This document shows positions 9,978 through 23,100 of a DNA stretch of 64,000 nucleotides, piece by piece. A model generated the notes under the pieces. That model was not told the DNA's origin and made no database searches. It worked only from the letters and a program-made list of their open reading frames with translations. Numbering within the stretch: the stretch's first letter is position 1; each line of letters begins with the position of its first letter. The position numbers and the translations under genes were made by a program. Source of the stretch: Lepidonotus clava (taxonomy: Eukaryota; Annelida; Polychaeta; Phyllodocida; Polynoidae); NCBI GenBank assembly GCA_936440205.1, contig OW387145.1, positions 16,119,396 to 16,183,395 of the forward strand, written 5' to 3'.

Positions 9978-10464
9978 AGTCTCTCGCAATAGTCATTTTG
10001 AAGGATCAGTACTTATATATATTAAAGTCACAGAGAAATCTGTATAGATCAGTCTATAATGTTCACTTGCTGTATGAATTAACAGAAAGCAACGCCGTTC
10101 ACCAATAACTTCTCACAGTTCCAGGTAGGAAAGATAAATCGGCGTCCCAATAAACCTATCCTTAACTCTAAAGCACAGATCAGTAAATTGGTCTCATAGC
10201 ACAATGCCTCTGTATAGCCTAATTCAATATCTCAAAGCATTATCCAAATCCAAGGGCAAATAGCTAAGAATCAACTCTTTTGGTACCTATTGAGTAAAAA
10301 CCCTCACTACACCTCCTTAGAACATTGGGACTAGCTAAGGGAATAAGTAAAAGTCGGCCACTTTTCACCAATCAGTGTGAACAGATCTCCGCGCTATTTA
10401 GAAAATCAGATTCTCGATGGTGCGCGATATGGGGTTTGGGGTTGCCGGGGTCTGACGGGCCATT
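9978..10464 (-). other. Leader of element 1 with candidate primer-binding site
   Basis: Between gag and the candidate LTR edge. On the minus strand TGGCCCGTCAGACCCC begins two bases inside the candidate LTR edge (10,465), which fits a primer-binding site by position and by its TGG start. I could not match it to a tRNA. The LTR edge is proposed only because sequence TGTTGACGGG follows; it needs the other LTR for proof. Confidence 0.35.
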
Positions 10465-12300
10465 TGTTGACGGGCGGCCGGTCGGGCGGGCCGGGGTTGG
10501 CTCGCGGGAAGGGCAGGTTGGCCGAGAATTTTAGGGTGGTACGTGTAGGCAACTGTTAGTCTTTAATTTAGAAAAATGGACAAGTAAAAATGGTGTGTCA
10601 GCAGTGATACTATATGAGGCTGCTTTGGTATAACAACCCCTATAGAAATTTCAATAATGATAAATTCCTTCAATAAATGTAAGAATATTTCAAACTATTT
10701 GCTTAACCAGGTATACCTTATGGTACTTCTCAGATTGCACGACCAGATTTAGCTTAGCCTTTAGACCTCAGAAAAATTTCTGAGTTAGGTACAACAGTAC
10801 TGGTTCGACGACCCAAGCGCTCCACAGGCAGAATGGAAAAGCAAACAGTATTACTTTCTGTATTGAAACCAGAAATTCAGAGAAAATATATTTCTCATAA
10901 TTTTGTAAGGCAATGTTCCGGCTGTCTTCCAGCACGAATCCAACTATACTTAGAGCGGTCCCTGAGCGACACCACAAGGCCACCAGAACATATGCCTAAT
11001 TAAAAATGCACACCTTTAGATAAATTGTATTTCTATAAAGAAATGTACTGTATATATCCCACCAGAATGTCAAGGAGTTCGACACAAGTGTCCCTCTGCC
11101 ATGATACCTGGTGGTATTTTATGTACTTTATCGAAATCCGCACCTTTTGTAGTTTTTTATAAGCACAATATGTTCTTACCTGCAAAATTGTCCTGAAAAG
11201 CAAGTTTACACACTGCCTACTATAAAGTGGGTTGGTGAGACGAAAGCGGGATGTCGCGCTAAATAGGCAATCACATCACAGCTGCCCCTCTCATTAGGAA
11301 TGCGGGCCTTTTGTGGAGAATGGGTCCGTGGGTTGGGGGAGGTAATTTATGCGTGCAGTCAAGCTCGCGAAGCCTAGCTAATAAACTCACTTGATTGAAT
11401 AGAAACCCTAATGTTCTAGTAAAAAGCCAAATACGTGCCACTGTGTCAAATAATATCTTTTAAGTCCCATCACCAGATGTGAGGAAGTCTTGAGTCAGGG
11501 TTTTAGAATGTTCCCAAACACAGGCTCCTCACATGAAATCACGTTTGATCTAATAAGGAAGGGGAGAAGTCCTAACCAGAACTAAGAGTGGTAAACCTAG
11601 GGGTAAATGGTTATGTTAAACAACGTGTTGGGGAGACGAATTGGAATGAGGGTAAAGCTTAAACTCGCTGTGTAAATTTGGCAGTGATTAGCAAGGTACG
11701 TCCTTTATTGATATCGAACCAGTGGCACAAATGAATAAGTAATTTCCAAATAACCTTTCGTACAAACCTTTCAATAATTCTAAACTAAACAGTCCTAAAA
11801 TGTCCTAAATGTTCCTTTGCCTAATTGAGTCCTGTGATATGAATGATTCTAATTTCTAACACAATGCCTGTAGAGGGGTTTCCAAGTCCTAGAATTAAGT
11901 CCAAAATGAGCTCCTAGAATGTTTCCAAGTCCCACACACAGCAAATACAATATAATTTGGTTGGTTCTATAAGCCTAGGTCTGCTGCTCAGCTACCGAAC
12001 ACGTTCATCGTCCTCCACCGCGCACCAATGAATGACTGTTGCGGGCCGCGCTGAGACTCTTAACAGGAGGACGCGCTGCTGGCGGATATGCGCGTCCGGC
12101 GCGTCCGGTGAGCTGGTGCGTCCGGTGTGACGTCAGTCGCTCCGGTGCGCGTGGGGTTGGCTCACCTCAGGCGACCTCTGAATGCCCGCGACCTGAGTAG
12201 GGGGCGGTCGCCATGATCATAAAACACACCTAACGAGATTGCCTTAAGGGCGGTCTGACGTTTTTATGTGACGTCCTGGGCAAACTGTCCGCCAATGTAA
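10465..12300 (-). repeat. Probable 5' LTR and flank of element 1, right edge unresolved
   Basis: This stretch starts with GC-rich sequence (to about 10,530), continues AT-rich, and has a second CpG-rich block at 11,990-12,200. No coding frame was recognised. The element's 5' LTR must lie here, since gag starts just to the left and is on the minus strand. Without the left LTR the outer edge cannot be set. The CpG-rich block shares a short string (GGGCCGCGCTG) with the LTR-like block at 30,422-31,155. Confidence 0.35.
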
Positions 12301-13988
12301 TTACTTTGTTTTGTTTGACGGTTTCTAATAATGAGACGCGTTAAAAAAGAGTGTTCTGTACAATATGTAGAGAAAATATCGATAGACATTTATAAAATAC
12401 AATGTTGTGTTTCGCAACAACGTATTCAGAATGGAGGAATATGGTGTTTGCCGGGGGTCCTGTATGGGCCGTAATGAGATGCCGAGTAAATACCCAATGT
12501 TTCCAGTGTCTTGTCTCATTCAGGTCAGGTAGTTGATGGCACTCTGTAAAAACAGGCGATGACGACCTGGGAGTGGCGCGCACACCATGATTAATAATAG
12601 CAGGATAATACGAACAGATGGTCTGAATACTTTATGATGAATGAAATAACATTGATGACTAAAAGAAAACCCTTTAAGGGACCGTCAACTTTAACACATT
12701 TTCATCATTTACGTGCAATAATATTTCATGAAAAATATTGATCGTTAAGATATTGGTTATACAATTCAATTATTTTATCGTTGTGTAATTGTTCACCAAT
12801 ATAGGCTACATGTAGTATGAAGCTGTAAACCTTGCCCCTCTGTAAGCCAGATAAATCAACCATCAGCTTGCTTCATTTGTAAACTCAATTCAAAACGTCA
12901 TCTTAAACAACTGAAATATAATATTATTAACGTTTTAGTTATTTGCAAATTCCCCATAAAATGGTTTACATCTATAAGAAACAATGTATAAATTATTGGA
13001 ATGTCAACTAACAGATGTCACTGCCAAGAACAACACAACGAACTTATTGAATCTAATCGCCTCTAGTCACACTCTGTATTTACAAAAAGCTATTTATAGG
13101 TGTTTGTGTAGGTGAAAAGCACATACCAGGGGGCGGTCACACAACGCTAACAGTTGGTAGGTGTATATATATTCCCCCATTGGGTGTCATTCCTGATACA
13201 CCTGATATGGCCAGGTGTGTTGACAATGGCCATTTACCTGAGGCCATCCACAAGATTAATCGATAGCACCTGTGAATGCCCTCTGATACCCTAAGTGTTG
13301 ATCTGGATTCAATGAAGACCACAGATGGGCAATTTAGGGATCGTTGCGAACCGTAAGAATGTCCATCATTTTAAAATGTGGTCCCTCGTGGAGAGATCGC
13401 ATTAGGAGTTAGTTAATTGCTTTGACATACCTGTCCGACTTCTGTAGCCAAGTAGGCCACATGTTAACATAAGGGTTGCATACGAGTTCAACGAGATATG
13501 CACACTCCTATATATCACTTCATGTTGTAAAGAATCTTGGCTGTAACGAAGCTCTGTGGGAATGCCATGTGAATTGTTGCGTTTTCTGTAATCAAATTCT
13601 CTTTGGCGTACTTTGAATACCCTTCACATTCGTTTTTTAAATAATTCTACAAAAACATGAATTAAAAACATCTGAAACGAAGTTGTCCAATTGTATTAGG
13701 ATATTTCCATTTATTTATGTATAGCACGAAAGTATACAGAACGATAGTGTTGCAATATTTGTATAGCTTACTTTGTTTGTTTTGTGTTTTGATTTTCTTT
13801 TTACATTTTATACAACTTCTTTATATGTAGATCATGATGGTAATACATGGGCTTATACATGTATGAAGAAGACGAATCTTGTGTCATTCTAAGGTTCAAA
13901 CATGAAGAAAGGAGCATGGCATTTGATCTAGGGAGTGCCGTGTGTCTGAGCATCGTTACACATGGGGATATGACCTAAACCCGCCGAC
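12301..13988. other. AT-rich interval upstream of the ABCC-like gene
   Basis: No gene, RNA or repeat recognised. The promoter and 5' untranslated region of the ABCC-like gene should lie in its right part, but no TATA box or CpG block stood out. Confidence 0.4.
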
Positions 13989-14101
13989 ATGGAGAAGGGG
14001 AAGGAGGAGGATGGGAGCGACATCCCCATGCTTCACCCTGCTGATGGGCATCGGACTGGAAATGGCCATGTACACACACAGCCGCCCGATTACAACAAGA
14101 C
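13989..14101 (+). CDS. ABCC-like gene, exon 1 (cytosolic N terminus)
   Basis: Encodes residues 1-38, a polar stretch rich in Gly, Asp and His starting MEKGKEEDGSD. It ends in phase 2 at a GTGAGT donor. The intron that follows carries two MITEs. No lasso-type ABCC N terminus was recognised. Confidence 0.75.
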
Positions 14102-17100
14102 GTGAGTAAAGGGATGCCGACTAATGTGAGCTTGTAGGCCCTTTTACACTATTGCGACTTGGTCTGCGATATGCCTGCGATATGACCATATCTCAAGCAA
14201 GTCGCAGACCACTGCGATACTCGTGATGTTGCACCAGTGTAAATGAGTTGTCGCAGTGTGGTGCGACTTGGAGAAGGTGCGATAATCCGTTATTATCGCA
14301 GCCGCGTTATCGTAGCCCGTATCACAAGCTGCGATATTTATTTAGCATGTTTAATAATGTCGCAGCAGATGGTTGTAAATAACAGCGTGCGATATGCTGC
14401 GATATCTCAGTGGTATCGCAGACAGAGAAGGGGTCCTTATATCTACTATATATATATGTGATATCTTTGTTTTCATCTCATGTGTGTAAATGGCTGGATG
14501 CCTGCGATACACTGCGATATGGATGCGACTTGACTTGGGGGGGGGGAATTCAAAATGCGACATCTTCAAATCGCAAGCTGCGATATCACTGAGATGTCGC
14601 AAGCACCGTATCGCATGTGTGTAAAAACACCTTGTCGGTGGCTGACTATAAAGGGCCGTTCATACCTCACGATCTTTTAAGTTACGACCAGGTTTACGAC
14701 AGTATCGGAACAGAGTCTGATTTAAAAGTTACTTCTGATCCTGGTACGATACCTCTGACACCTTTTCTAACACTATGTGTTCCTATAACTCGTCCACACG
14801 ATTTTGATCCTAGTATGTTACGATTCTATGCATAATTACTGCCGATCCCGTCGCAATCCTGGACGGAAGCACATATATGTCGTAAGGTGGGAACCAGCCT
14901 TAAGAGCGGCGGACAAACCAGCTTATTATTGCAGTTTGTACTTACAATATCAATATCAAGTAAGCAACATAACGACAATACTTCTCTTCTGACGGAGGCA
15001 CATTTTAGTTTAGTTTGTAGCTAACGAATATTTACCAACAGTCGTCGGCCGCCCATAAGCAAATGAGGACGTGGCTTAGAACACAATGGTGTGAGCCGAT
15101 TTGGTTAATGCACTCAAGAGACAAAAGGTCTATTGGGCAACATAATACTTTTTCTTATCCATTAAAACACTATAGAAGTGAAGTTCGCGGTTAACTTTAA
15201 CCCTAAATGAACAATTAATGCGCATTCTTCCAATGATGTCTCTTTTGAATCTCTCCTTTTGTTTGCACAATTTTGATAGTTTGAAAAACGGTATGGACGA
15301 CGATGACTCTGACACAGATGACGTAAAACGACAGCATCACTTGTTGTACACCCTCTTCAAACACACATGGCGGCATCTAATAATGTCATGTATCTTATCA
15401 ATCATTGTGGTAAGTGGATTAGCAAAAATAAAACCGGTAATTAATGCTCCCCATCCTAGAACATTTATCCCAATGCGCTTTCTTGGGCAAACGAAAAAAA
15501 CACATCAAAGATAAAGTTCGGCTGTTGGCTATAGGCCTATTTGTTTGTGAAAAACTGCATATTTCATCTCTCTTGCCAAGCTATATTTCATTTTATTTCA
15601 TTTCATATTTTTTTTTTTTTTTTTTTGGGTGGGGGGCAGTATCATTCACACTTAAAAACGTTAGGCCTACAGATCTACTACATTGTAAACCTGATTACCA
15701 GTCCAGATTTAAATATAGAATTAATGCGTGTCATTCATATTGGAGTGTGATTCCCTTTGTCCTTCATACAGGAAACGTGTTGTTTTGCTCAACCGTTACT
15801 GATAATGGTGATCATCAGAACCGACCCATCGACCTCAAAGACCATCCACTATGTGTGTGCGGCTGGTCTTATCATCTATAACTTCCTGCACTTTTCTTTG
15901 AGCACTTTGGCACATCATCTTTTGGAGAAAGCTGTCACCAAAGTCCGGATATTCCTCATGCATGCCATGTCCTCTCGGGTAATTATTGTACAATCAAATT
16001 ATTACAAATAGAGGCTTTATTTGACCTATAATTATGTGGTAAAATTCGTTGTAAAAGTTTGAAATAACTATGCAATAAGACCCACTTGTAATTTACAAGT
16101 AGTATTTATATACAGATGGCAATTGTGTTTTCAACAAAATGATGATGTATGCATAATAAACCCTAATGATAAAGGGTATTGGTGCATGCATCGTATGACT
16201 TATGATTACCAAAGACCTGTTTAATTCTCATGTTGAAAATTCATCAAATTCCCTTTGTAGATGACCTCTGATAGGAAGTCTACGACACGTGACCCAGACA
16301 TCACCCAAGTGATTTTCTCCATGGACGTCGACAGATTCTGCCGGGTATTCCTTTAAATCATTTTCTGCTAAGTCATGAGCCCTACCTTCATTCTTTGGAT
16401 AATCAGACAATTATCAGACGATTAGCATAACCATATCCTTCAAACAATTAGTAAAAGTTATCCTTTCAACAACCAATATATTGGAACTTGTCAATGTCGA
16501 GGATAGATAACTTACAGCCTTTTCATCTTCAGGATGTGTCTATTTTAAAACTAAAAGCAATATTATTGATTAATGTACAATTTTGGTCCATTAGCGTTTG
16601 CCCTTATTCCCTCCAGGCTATAGTTGTTTATAAAAATAGAAAAGATCTGAAAGAATAAAAATGTTTGCCTTTATTAGACTCTGCTCTATATGGACGTGGT
16701 GGTGATGGGTCCACTGTCCCTACTTGCCGCCTTCACCCTCCTCACCTGCTCCCTGGGAGTGGCCCCACTGCCCGCTCTCGGCCTCACCCTGGTCACCCTG
16801 GTCGTCAGAATCTACTGCTGCCTGCTGGACCAACGCCTTTTGTAAGCCTTTCTGAGAACACACGTATTATTCTAAACGATTTTAACACATCAACATAAAA
16901 GTATGGAAATGACATGATATTGACTATTTAGTCAGTAAGGCTAACCCAAATCTTTATGATTTATATCATTATATTCTCTTAAATTTATATTTTTTAAGAG
17001 CTCCATTTTTGTATTTCAGAAATCAGGCACTCGCCTGGACAACCAAACGCATTTCACTGTTAAAGGAGGCTATAATGAAAATAGAAGCAATCAAAATACT

Positions 17101-20100
17101 ATGTTTGGAAGACCGTTATCTTAGCCGTCTTCTTAAGTACTCAAGGTGAGAAGATGTCAAAGTTATCTTTTCTTTGTCTTAATTTGTGTATACTCAATGT
17201 TGTGATAGAGAAGTTCAAAGTTTGTAATTGTAATGATGTTTCGTATAGTGATTCAAATACTAGAATAATATCTTTATATTATATGCATTTTCTTCCAGTC
17301 ATGAATTCTCCCTGGTGTGGAAATCAGTTTATCTGTCAGCCTTTAACCAAGGCCTTGGCCGAGTGGCAGTTCGCCTGTCTATTTACCTCATAGTCGTCAT
17401 GTTCGTCATACTTAATACTCAAACCACTTCACACGTAAGTCGACAATATACTTTGAAATTAATAGTGAATTATTGGAGAAGAGGGGTTGAATAGGAACAA
17501 ATCTTGTTTTTTTGGTTTTATTAGGGAACTACTTTACCTCTATTTGTTCAGCATGCATCTCAACACTCCACCACATGTCAGTAACCCCTTCCTCCCTCTT
17601 GAATATTGTCATTTCTTTTTAATGTATAATTCGACTGAAGGTCATTAGGGTAATTAGGCCTATACGTTCTAATAATCGTAGTCAAATAGCTGCAACATTA
17701 TGAAGTTAATGAGAAGGATCAACATTTCGCGACACGTGTCTTGAATCGTTCATGTTGAACATCATTTGATAATGTTTGTCTCTTCCACCACAGTCAATCA
17801 TTCTAGTCATCAGTTATATGCGACTTCTTGAGTTCAGTGTCTTCATCCGACTGCCCTTCGGTATCACCGGGGTATCTCATGCTTGGAAATACGCAAAAAC
17901 CTTTCAGGTAAAACTGAATTATATACAAATTGTTTTATGCATATATTTTGTTTATGCTCTTTTATTACATAATGATATTACGAATGCAAAACATTCCGCA
18001 ATTCTTATAAATGTAGAAGCAAATATGGCAATATAAGGGAAAGATTATATAATACATGAAGGACCATTCAAGTACATGCATGAGGATAGACACTAGTGAT
18101 TGATCGACGATTTCAGTTTGACTTAACCGTCTCTAATGATAGATAAACGGGTCTGATGATAGCTACATCGCCATATCCTCCTTCATTTCATAGGAATTCC
18201 TGGACAGCGACGAAAGAAAGGGTGCGCCGCAGAAAGCGGTTCTCTTGGATGAAGTCACGGAAATGGAAATGGAAAAGGAACACTCTGTCTACGATGCCCC
18301 TAATGCAGAGTCAGATAAATTGTTTACTGAGGAAAACACTTTAATCGTGAGTACATAATTGCGATTAATGGTTCTGTTCTCGTAGTCAATAAGCACCAAA
18401 CAATAATCATTATGACGTACTTTCCGTTGTAAGGAGTAATAAAGATCTATATAGCTGCATGGCGTTATACATAATATTATATATTTGTTGTTGAAATAAT
18501 CATATCTTGGTTTCCTTTTAAGGAGGGCCTAGCTGATGAAGCGGCGGTCGTTAATGATGGCGGCACGTCCTGGGGTGGTTACTGGTCCTTCGTATCGTCA
18601 TGGCCCGGCAGTCTCATGGCCCCATTCATATTCTTCTTTGCATGTGCAACAGAGGTTAGTTTAAACAGAGCAACCCTCATCAAGATAGTTCAAATGAACA
18701 GTGCAAAGGTTCATGTACAATGATGCATTTATTCGAAGAATATCCTTATAAGATTAATCTAGATAATTTTGTTGATAAGAGAATATACTATGTAATACAA
18801 CAATAAGAAGTTTTTATATTAATACAAGACCTTTGTTTATTCTGGGGCAGATATTGGGGATTCTCAGCGAGTGGTGGATTGTACGCTGGTAAGTATCAGT
18901 ATGACAGAATTCTGCTACTCTACTATAGGCCTAGTCCCTACTGATTTAGACAAGTATGTCAATAAGAAATTGAATCGGTTTAATATGGTTATGTATCTGA
19001 ATTCCTAGTTCAGGATCATGTTGATAATTGACGGTTTTATAGATTAACCTATGAATCATGGTGCTAAAACTGCATACTCACAATCGAAACGTATTGGCCC
19101 ATCGATATTGAATTGCTATATGCAATTGTTGTGACAAGTAAGACAAGAGTTATCCCCAACTCAGAACAACAAATTTCATTTACAAACACCGACCTCGAAG
19201 GGAGGCCAAGTAATCAGTTTGCCTATCACAAGCCAAACCTCACTTAAATCAGCGTGACTCCTCTGTAGAGGGTATATATAGCCTACGTTAGTCCTAAAGT
19301 CACGTCTATAATATGCACCTGAATGACAGGCCCGCAATCACATGACTTAAAATCAACACATCAATTAACCTGCGCCACAAGCCCCTCCCCTATACGGGAA
19401 TGACAATAAACAGAGACGAATACTTTGTCTACACATGAATGCAACCTCTAAAATGACACATACATGACATAATCTTCCAATAGGCTACCTCCAAGAGCAT
19501 ACCGTCAGGGCCAGACATAGGCCTATACATGACCTACAAACACTGACAGGGACCAATTACTATAATATGCATGAAGACTCTAATAGTACCTCTCATTTGG
19601 ACATCAGTTTTGGTGACCTTTGCCCAAAGCCCCCCACTTCTTAAACTAGCACAATAAAGTGACATGTGACATTAGCATTTCTTCGACATGCGACATCAGT
19701 ACCCTCCATCAAGGGCCTCATTCAGGGCACTCAGCGATGTTGTTTCATTCTTATTGCAGTCGCCCAGCATGCCAAGTAAGCAGCAACGATACCGGGCTGA
19801 CGACAGTGCCCCCTAACCCCGCCCACCTCAGTGCCGACCTACTCCCCTACACCCTGGTGGTGGGGGCCCACGTGGTGGCCGAGCTGCTTCTTGATGGACT
19901 CAGTGCCTACATGCTTACATCTACTCTGAAAAGACTACATAATAAGATGGCCAGGTCCATTCTGCACTCTAAACTCACAAAGGTCAAAAGTCTGTCACTA
20001 GGTAAGTGACTATTTTATATAAGCCACCTGTTCAGTCCGGATGAATACATGCCAATATCTTATTAAAGACATTATATTACAGCGTACAAAAATATTGGTC

Positions 20101-23100
20101 CTGTTTCTATGCTTTTTACTATCAAATAGACACGGCTATAATTTCGCAAACTGGGTGACAATTGCATCTGAACATATCAACATGTTTTACTCATAAAGGA
20201 GATGACTTATGATATCACAATTCACTCTGTTGCAGGGAACACATTGAGTGCATTTTCAAAGGACATCATTTGTTTTTCGAAAACGGGATTCCATTTGATA
20301 TATAGTTTCAGCACAGTAAGTTATTTTTCTTCTTTCCCGACAAAATGTGTCCGTTGTTGAACAGCGGTAAATACTTACTAATATTTTCCATGGCACGCTA
20401 CCTTGGGACCATGGTCGATAGAAGGGTCAAATAGAAATATGTTTTTTCAAATTAATATTAAAGTATTTTAATAGCTTCATAATGAACAAGTTTATATTTG
20501 TCTTTCGATATCAGGAGAGGAGCAAGCCAAGTGGTAGAGCTTTTTCTGCCCATACAAAGGTTATGTGTTCGATTTCTGGCCCGGTGTTGTACCAGGGTAA
20601 TGCAGGGGGGCCGACCAAAAAACTTTCACGAACCTACTAACTTACGAATATACAGGTCACTTTTATCACGAACCTCTGAAAAAAGTTTGTCCAAAAAGAG
20701 GTTCGTGATAAGTCAGGTTCGTGACAACATAGATTCGTGAAGTACCTCACCAACCTGCACAGAACCGTACTCACGAATCTATTCGTCACAGATACGTCGT
20801 CAAAACAAGAGGTCACGAATCTAGGTCATGTATTTTCTGCGGGACTGTCACTTCCGGTTTAGCTGGTTTTCGGCGTGTATCATTCAATAAACCTATATAG
20901 ATCTGTCGATAACCAGCGGATGGGCCGATGGATGATGACAACAGTGACGGGTAACTGCTAACTCTTCGTCTTCACAGCTGTCTTTGGACCCCATTTTCCC
21001 GTAAATAACTTCCACATCATATTCTCCAGGTTTGTACTTTAATTCCCAGTTACTGTGATCAAATTAGAAGCATATTATTATGAATTATCGTGTATTGATC
21101 GGCGTGATGACCGAGCAAAAGTTGTTTTTAATGTTCGCCAAAAAAGCTATAGTCATGTCCGATGTCATCACTGTCACTGTCACTGTCACTGTTATCGTAA
21201 GCCTAACCCTCCATGCAATTCTAATTCAAATTCCACTACAAGGCGTAAAATAGTAATCTTGTGTGTACAACTCTTTTCAGATGTCGTCATTCTTCCCTGA
21301 AACTGACGTGATGTCAGTCGACTACCGGATTTGTAGTATGGAGCAGGTTCTACAGCAACAGGATCTCTCCACATACGACAGAAATGTGGTTCAAATGATG
21401 TTGGATGAGGCCAGAGCAGAAAAAAAGGCGCAGCAAAGGGAACAGTTTGACCAAATAATGCAGAAATTTCAACAGAAGCCTCCACCGACAAAAGGGACTG
21501 CCGTCAAACCTCAGAAAACCTCCATAGTGTCTACCGGTACCAAACAAGTCCCTATTAAGCAGGAGCCAGCTGACGAAGATTCCTCTCTGGATGTCATTAA
21601 TGTAATTGATCCGACCCCTGAAAAATTTCAGTTCGTCAAACAGGCTGAGGCGAATGCGAAGAAGCATAAACAAAAGAAATCTACTACAGAGGTACCTGTG
21701 GAGAAAGCCCCTTTGCAAGATGAAGACGTCCCCACGAAACCTCCGTCCAAGAAGAAAAAAACCCAAGCTTCTTCAGTCTCTGCCTCAGTATCAACGCAGC
21801 AGCAGTCAGCAACGCCTGCACCCCAAGAGCCTTCCACTTCTACCGGTCGTGGACGTGGTAGGGGGAAAGGGTCAGCTAAGCCTAAAACAAGCACCCCTTC
21901 TACATCAACATCTAAACGTGGTCGTGGTCGTGGAAAAAAAACAGCCTCCACTGCAGTAGCAGATAGTCCGGCAGTAGCTGCAGCACCCCCAGCAGGAGGT
22001 GCCCAACCTAACATAGATTCAGATTCAGATTCAGATGACCAAGCACCACCGGCGGCACCTCAACGTGCCGAATCCCGTGGAAAAAGGAAAGACTTTGCTT
22101 TCTGCTCCTCTGACACAGAGAACGACGGGCCGGGTTCTAAGGCGTGGTTCTCACCAGAGGAAATGAAGATAATATACGATGCCATGGATTCTGATCCGTA
22201 AGCATAGCACTTTATATTTAAATTCTAATTCATAACTAGCAGTAGAAGCAAAGTATTACCAAACATCTACAAGGGCTTAATGTTCCAAATTTTATGAAAT
22301 TAATTTAAAGAGTTGAACAAAAAACAGACAAGAAAGTTGAACAAGCCACAGACAAAAAAAATCATCGATGAATAAAATAAAAATGTTTTCACTAAATCCT
22401 TTGGAAGAAACTCTAACCTTTGCTGAAAGTAATGCTATTTGTAACGAAACATACAGTGAAATATTGTATATTTCTATCACTTAGGGATTCCATAATTGGT
22501 AAGTGGACCGATGGAACGTCTGGGGAGGCTAGGTTGAAACGTCGTAATGCTATTCTCAAAAAGATTCAGCGCAACGCCAATGCTCACACGGGTCTTAAGA
22601 GAAGAAAGAAGTATATCTACATTAAGATCCGTGATCAGAAGAGCATAGTTGTCAATAAGGTAAATAATGCATAACTAATTTCAAATCGCTCGTTTTAATG
22701 GAGGTAAAATAATATCTATATACATAAATATAGACTCTCTAACAAGTAGCAAATTTGATTATCACAATTGTGTACAATAAGTATGGATTATCTTCAAAAT
22801 AACAAAAAATGTCAGCCATAGAAAACGCACTTTTCTTCATTTTACATACAATGAACTTATGTCATATTTTGCTTTTCTTGGATAGAAACGCAAGTTGGAG
22901 GAACAGTATGGGGGCACTGGCGCACCACCCATGCCACCTGAGGAAGGGCTAACTGAGCTGGAGGTCCGATGTCTTAAATTCTGGGGTCACGAGGCTGGTG
23001 GATGTAAGTAAAGTAACAGTATTTTCCATTGAGCCTTGAAACAAACCCGATATAGAAAAAAAACCTAAAAAGATACGTCCTCACGTACATATATGATAAT

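Larger units (their letters stand above)
1..10465 (-). mobile_element. Envelope-bearing Ty3/gypsy element 1, cut off by the left window edge
   Basis: On the minus strand the parts run gag (9,977-8,076), pol (about 8,085-3,622) and an env-like gene (2,204 to beyond base 1). A separate ORF on the opposite strand lies between pol and env. The end given is the candidate inner edge of the right-hand (5') LTR; the 3' LTR lies outside the window, so LTR length, target duplication and age cannot be measured. The gag, pol and visible env frames read open, so the element looks whole as far as it can be seen. The order and the baculovirus-F-like envelope resemble insect errantiviruses, but the host looks like a marine invertebrate. 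Confidence is high for the family, moderate for the right boundary. Confidence 0.85.

Noticed and set aside
14137-14461. Small frames inside the TGCGATAT-rich MITE
   Set aside because: They are repeats read as protein, with no domain.
18347-18522. NBD1 hidden in a missed exon
   Set aside because: This intron is 176 bp and the one before exon 9 is 286 bp; neither holds Walker or signature coding sequence in any plus-strand frame that I could read.
20511-20606. Functional tRNA gene
   Set aside because: A and B boxes are present but the stems do not pair as a tRNA, so a SINE fragment is more likely.
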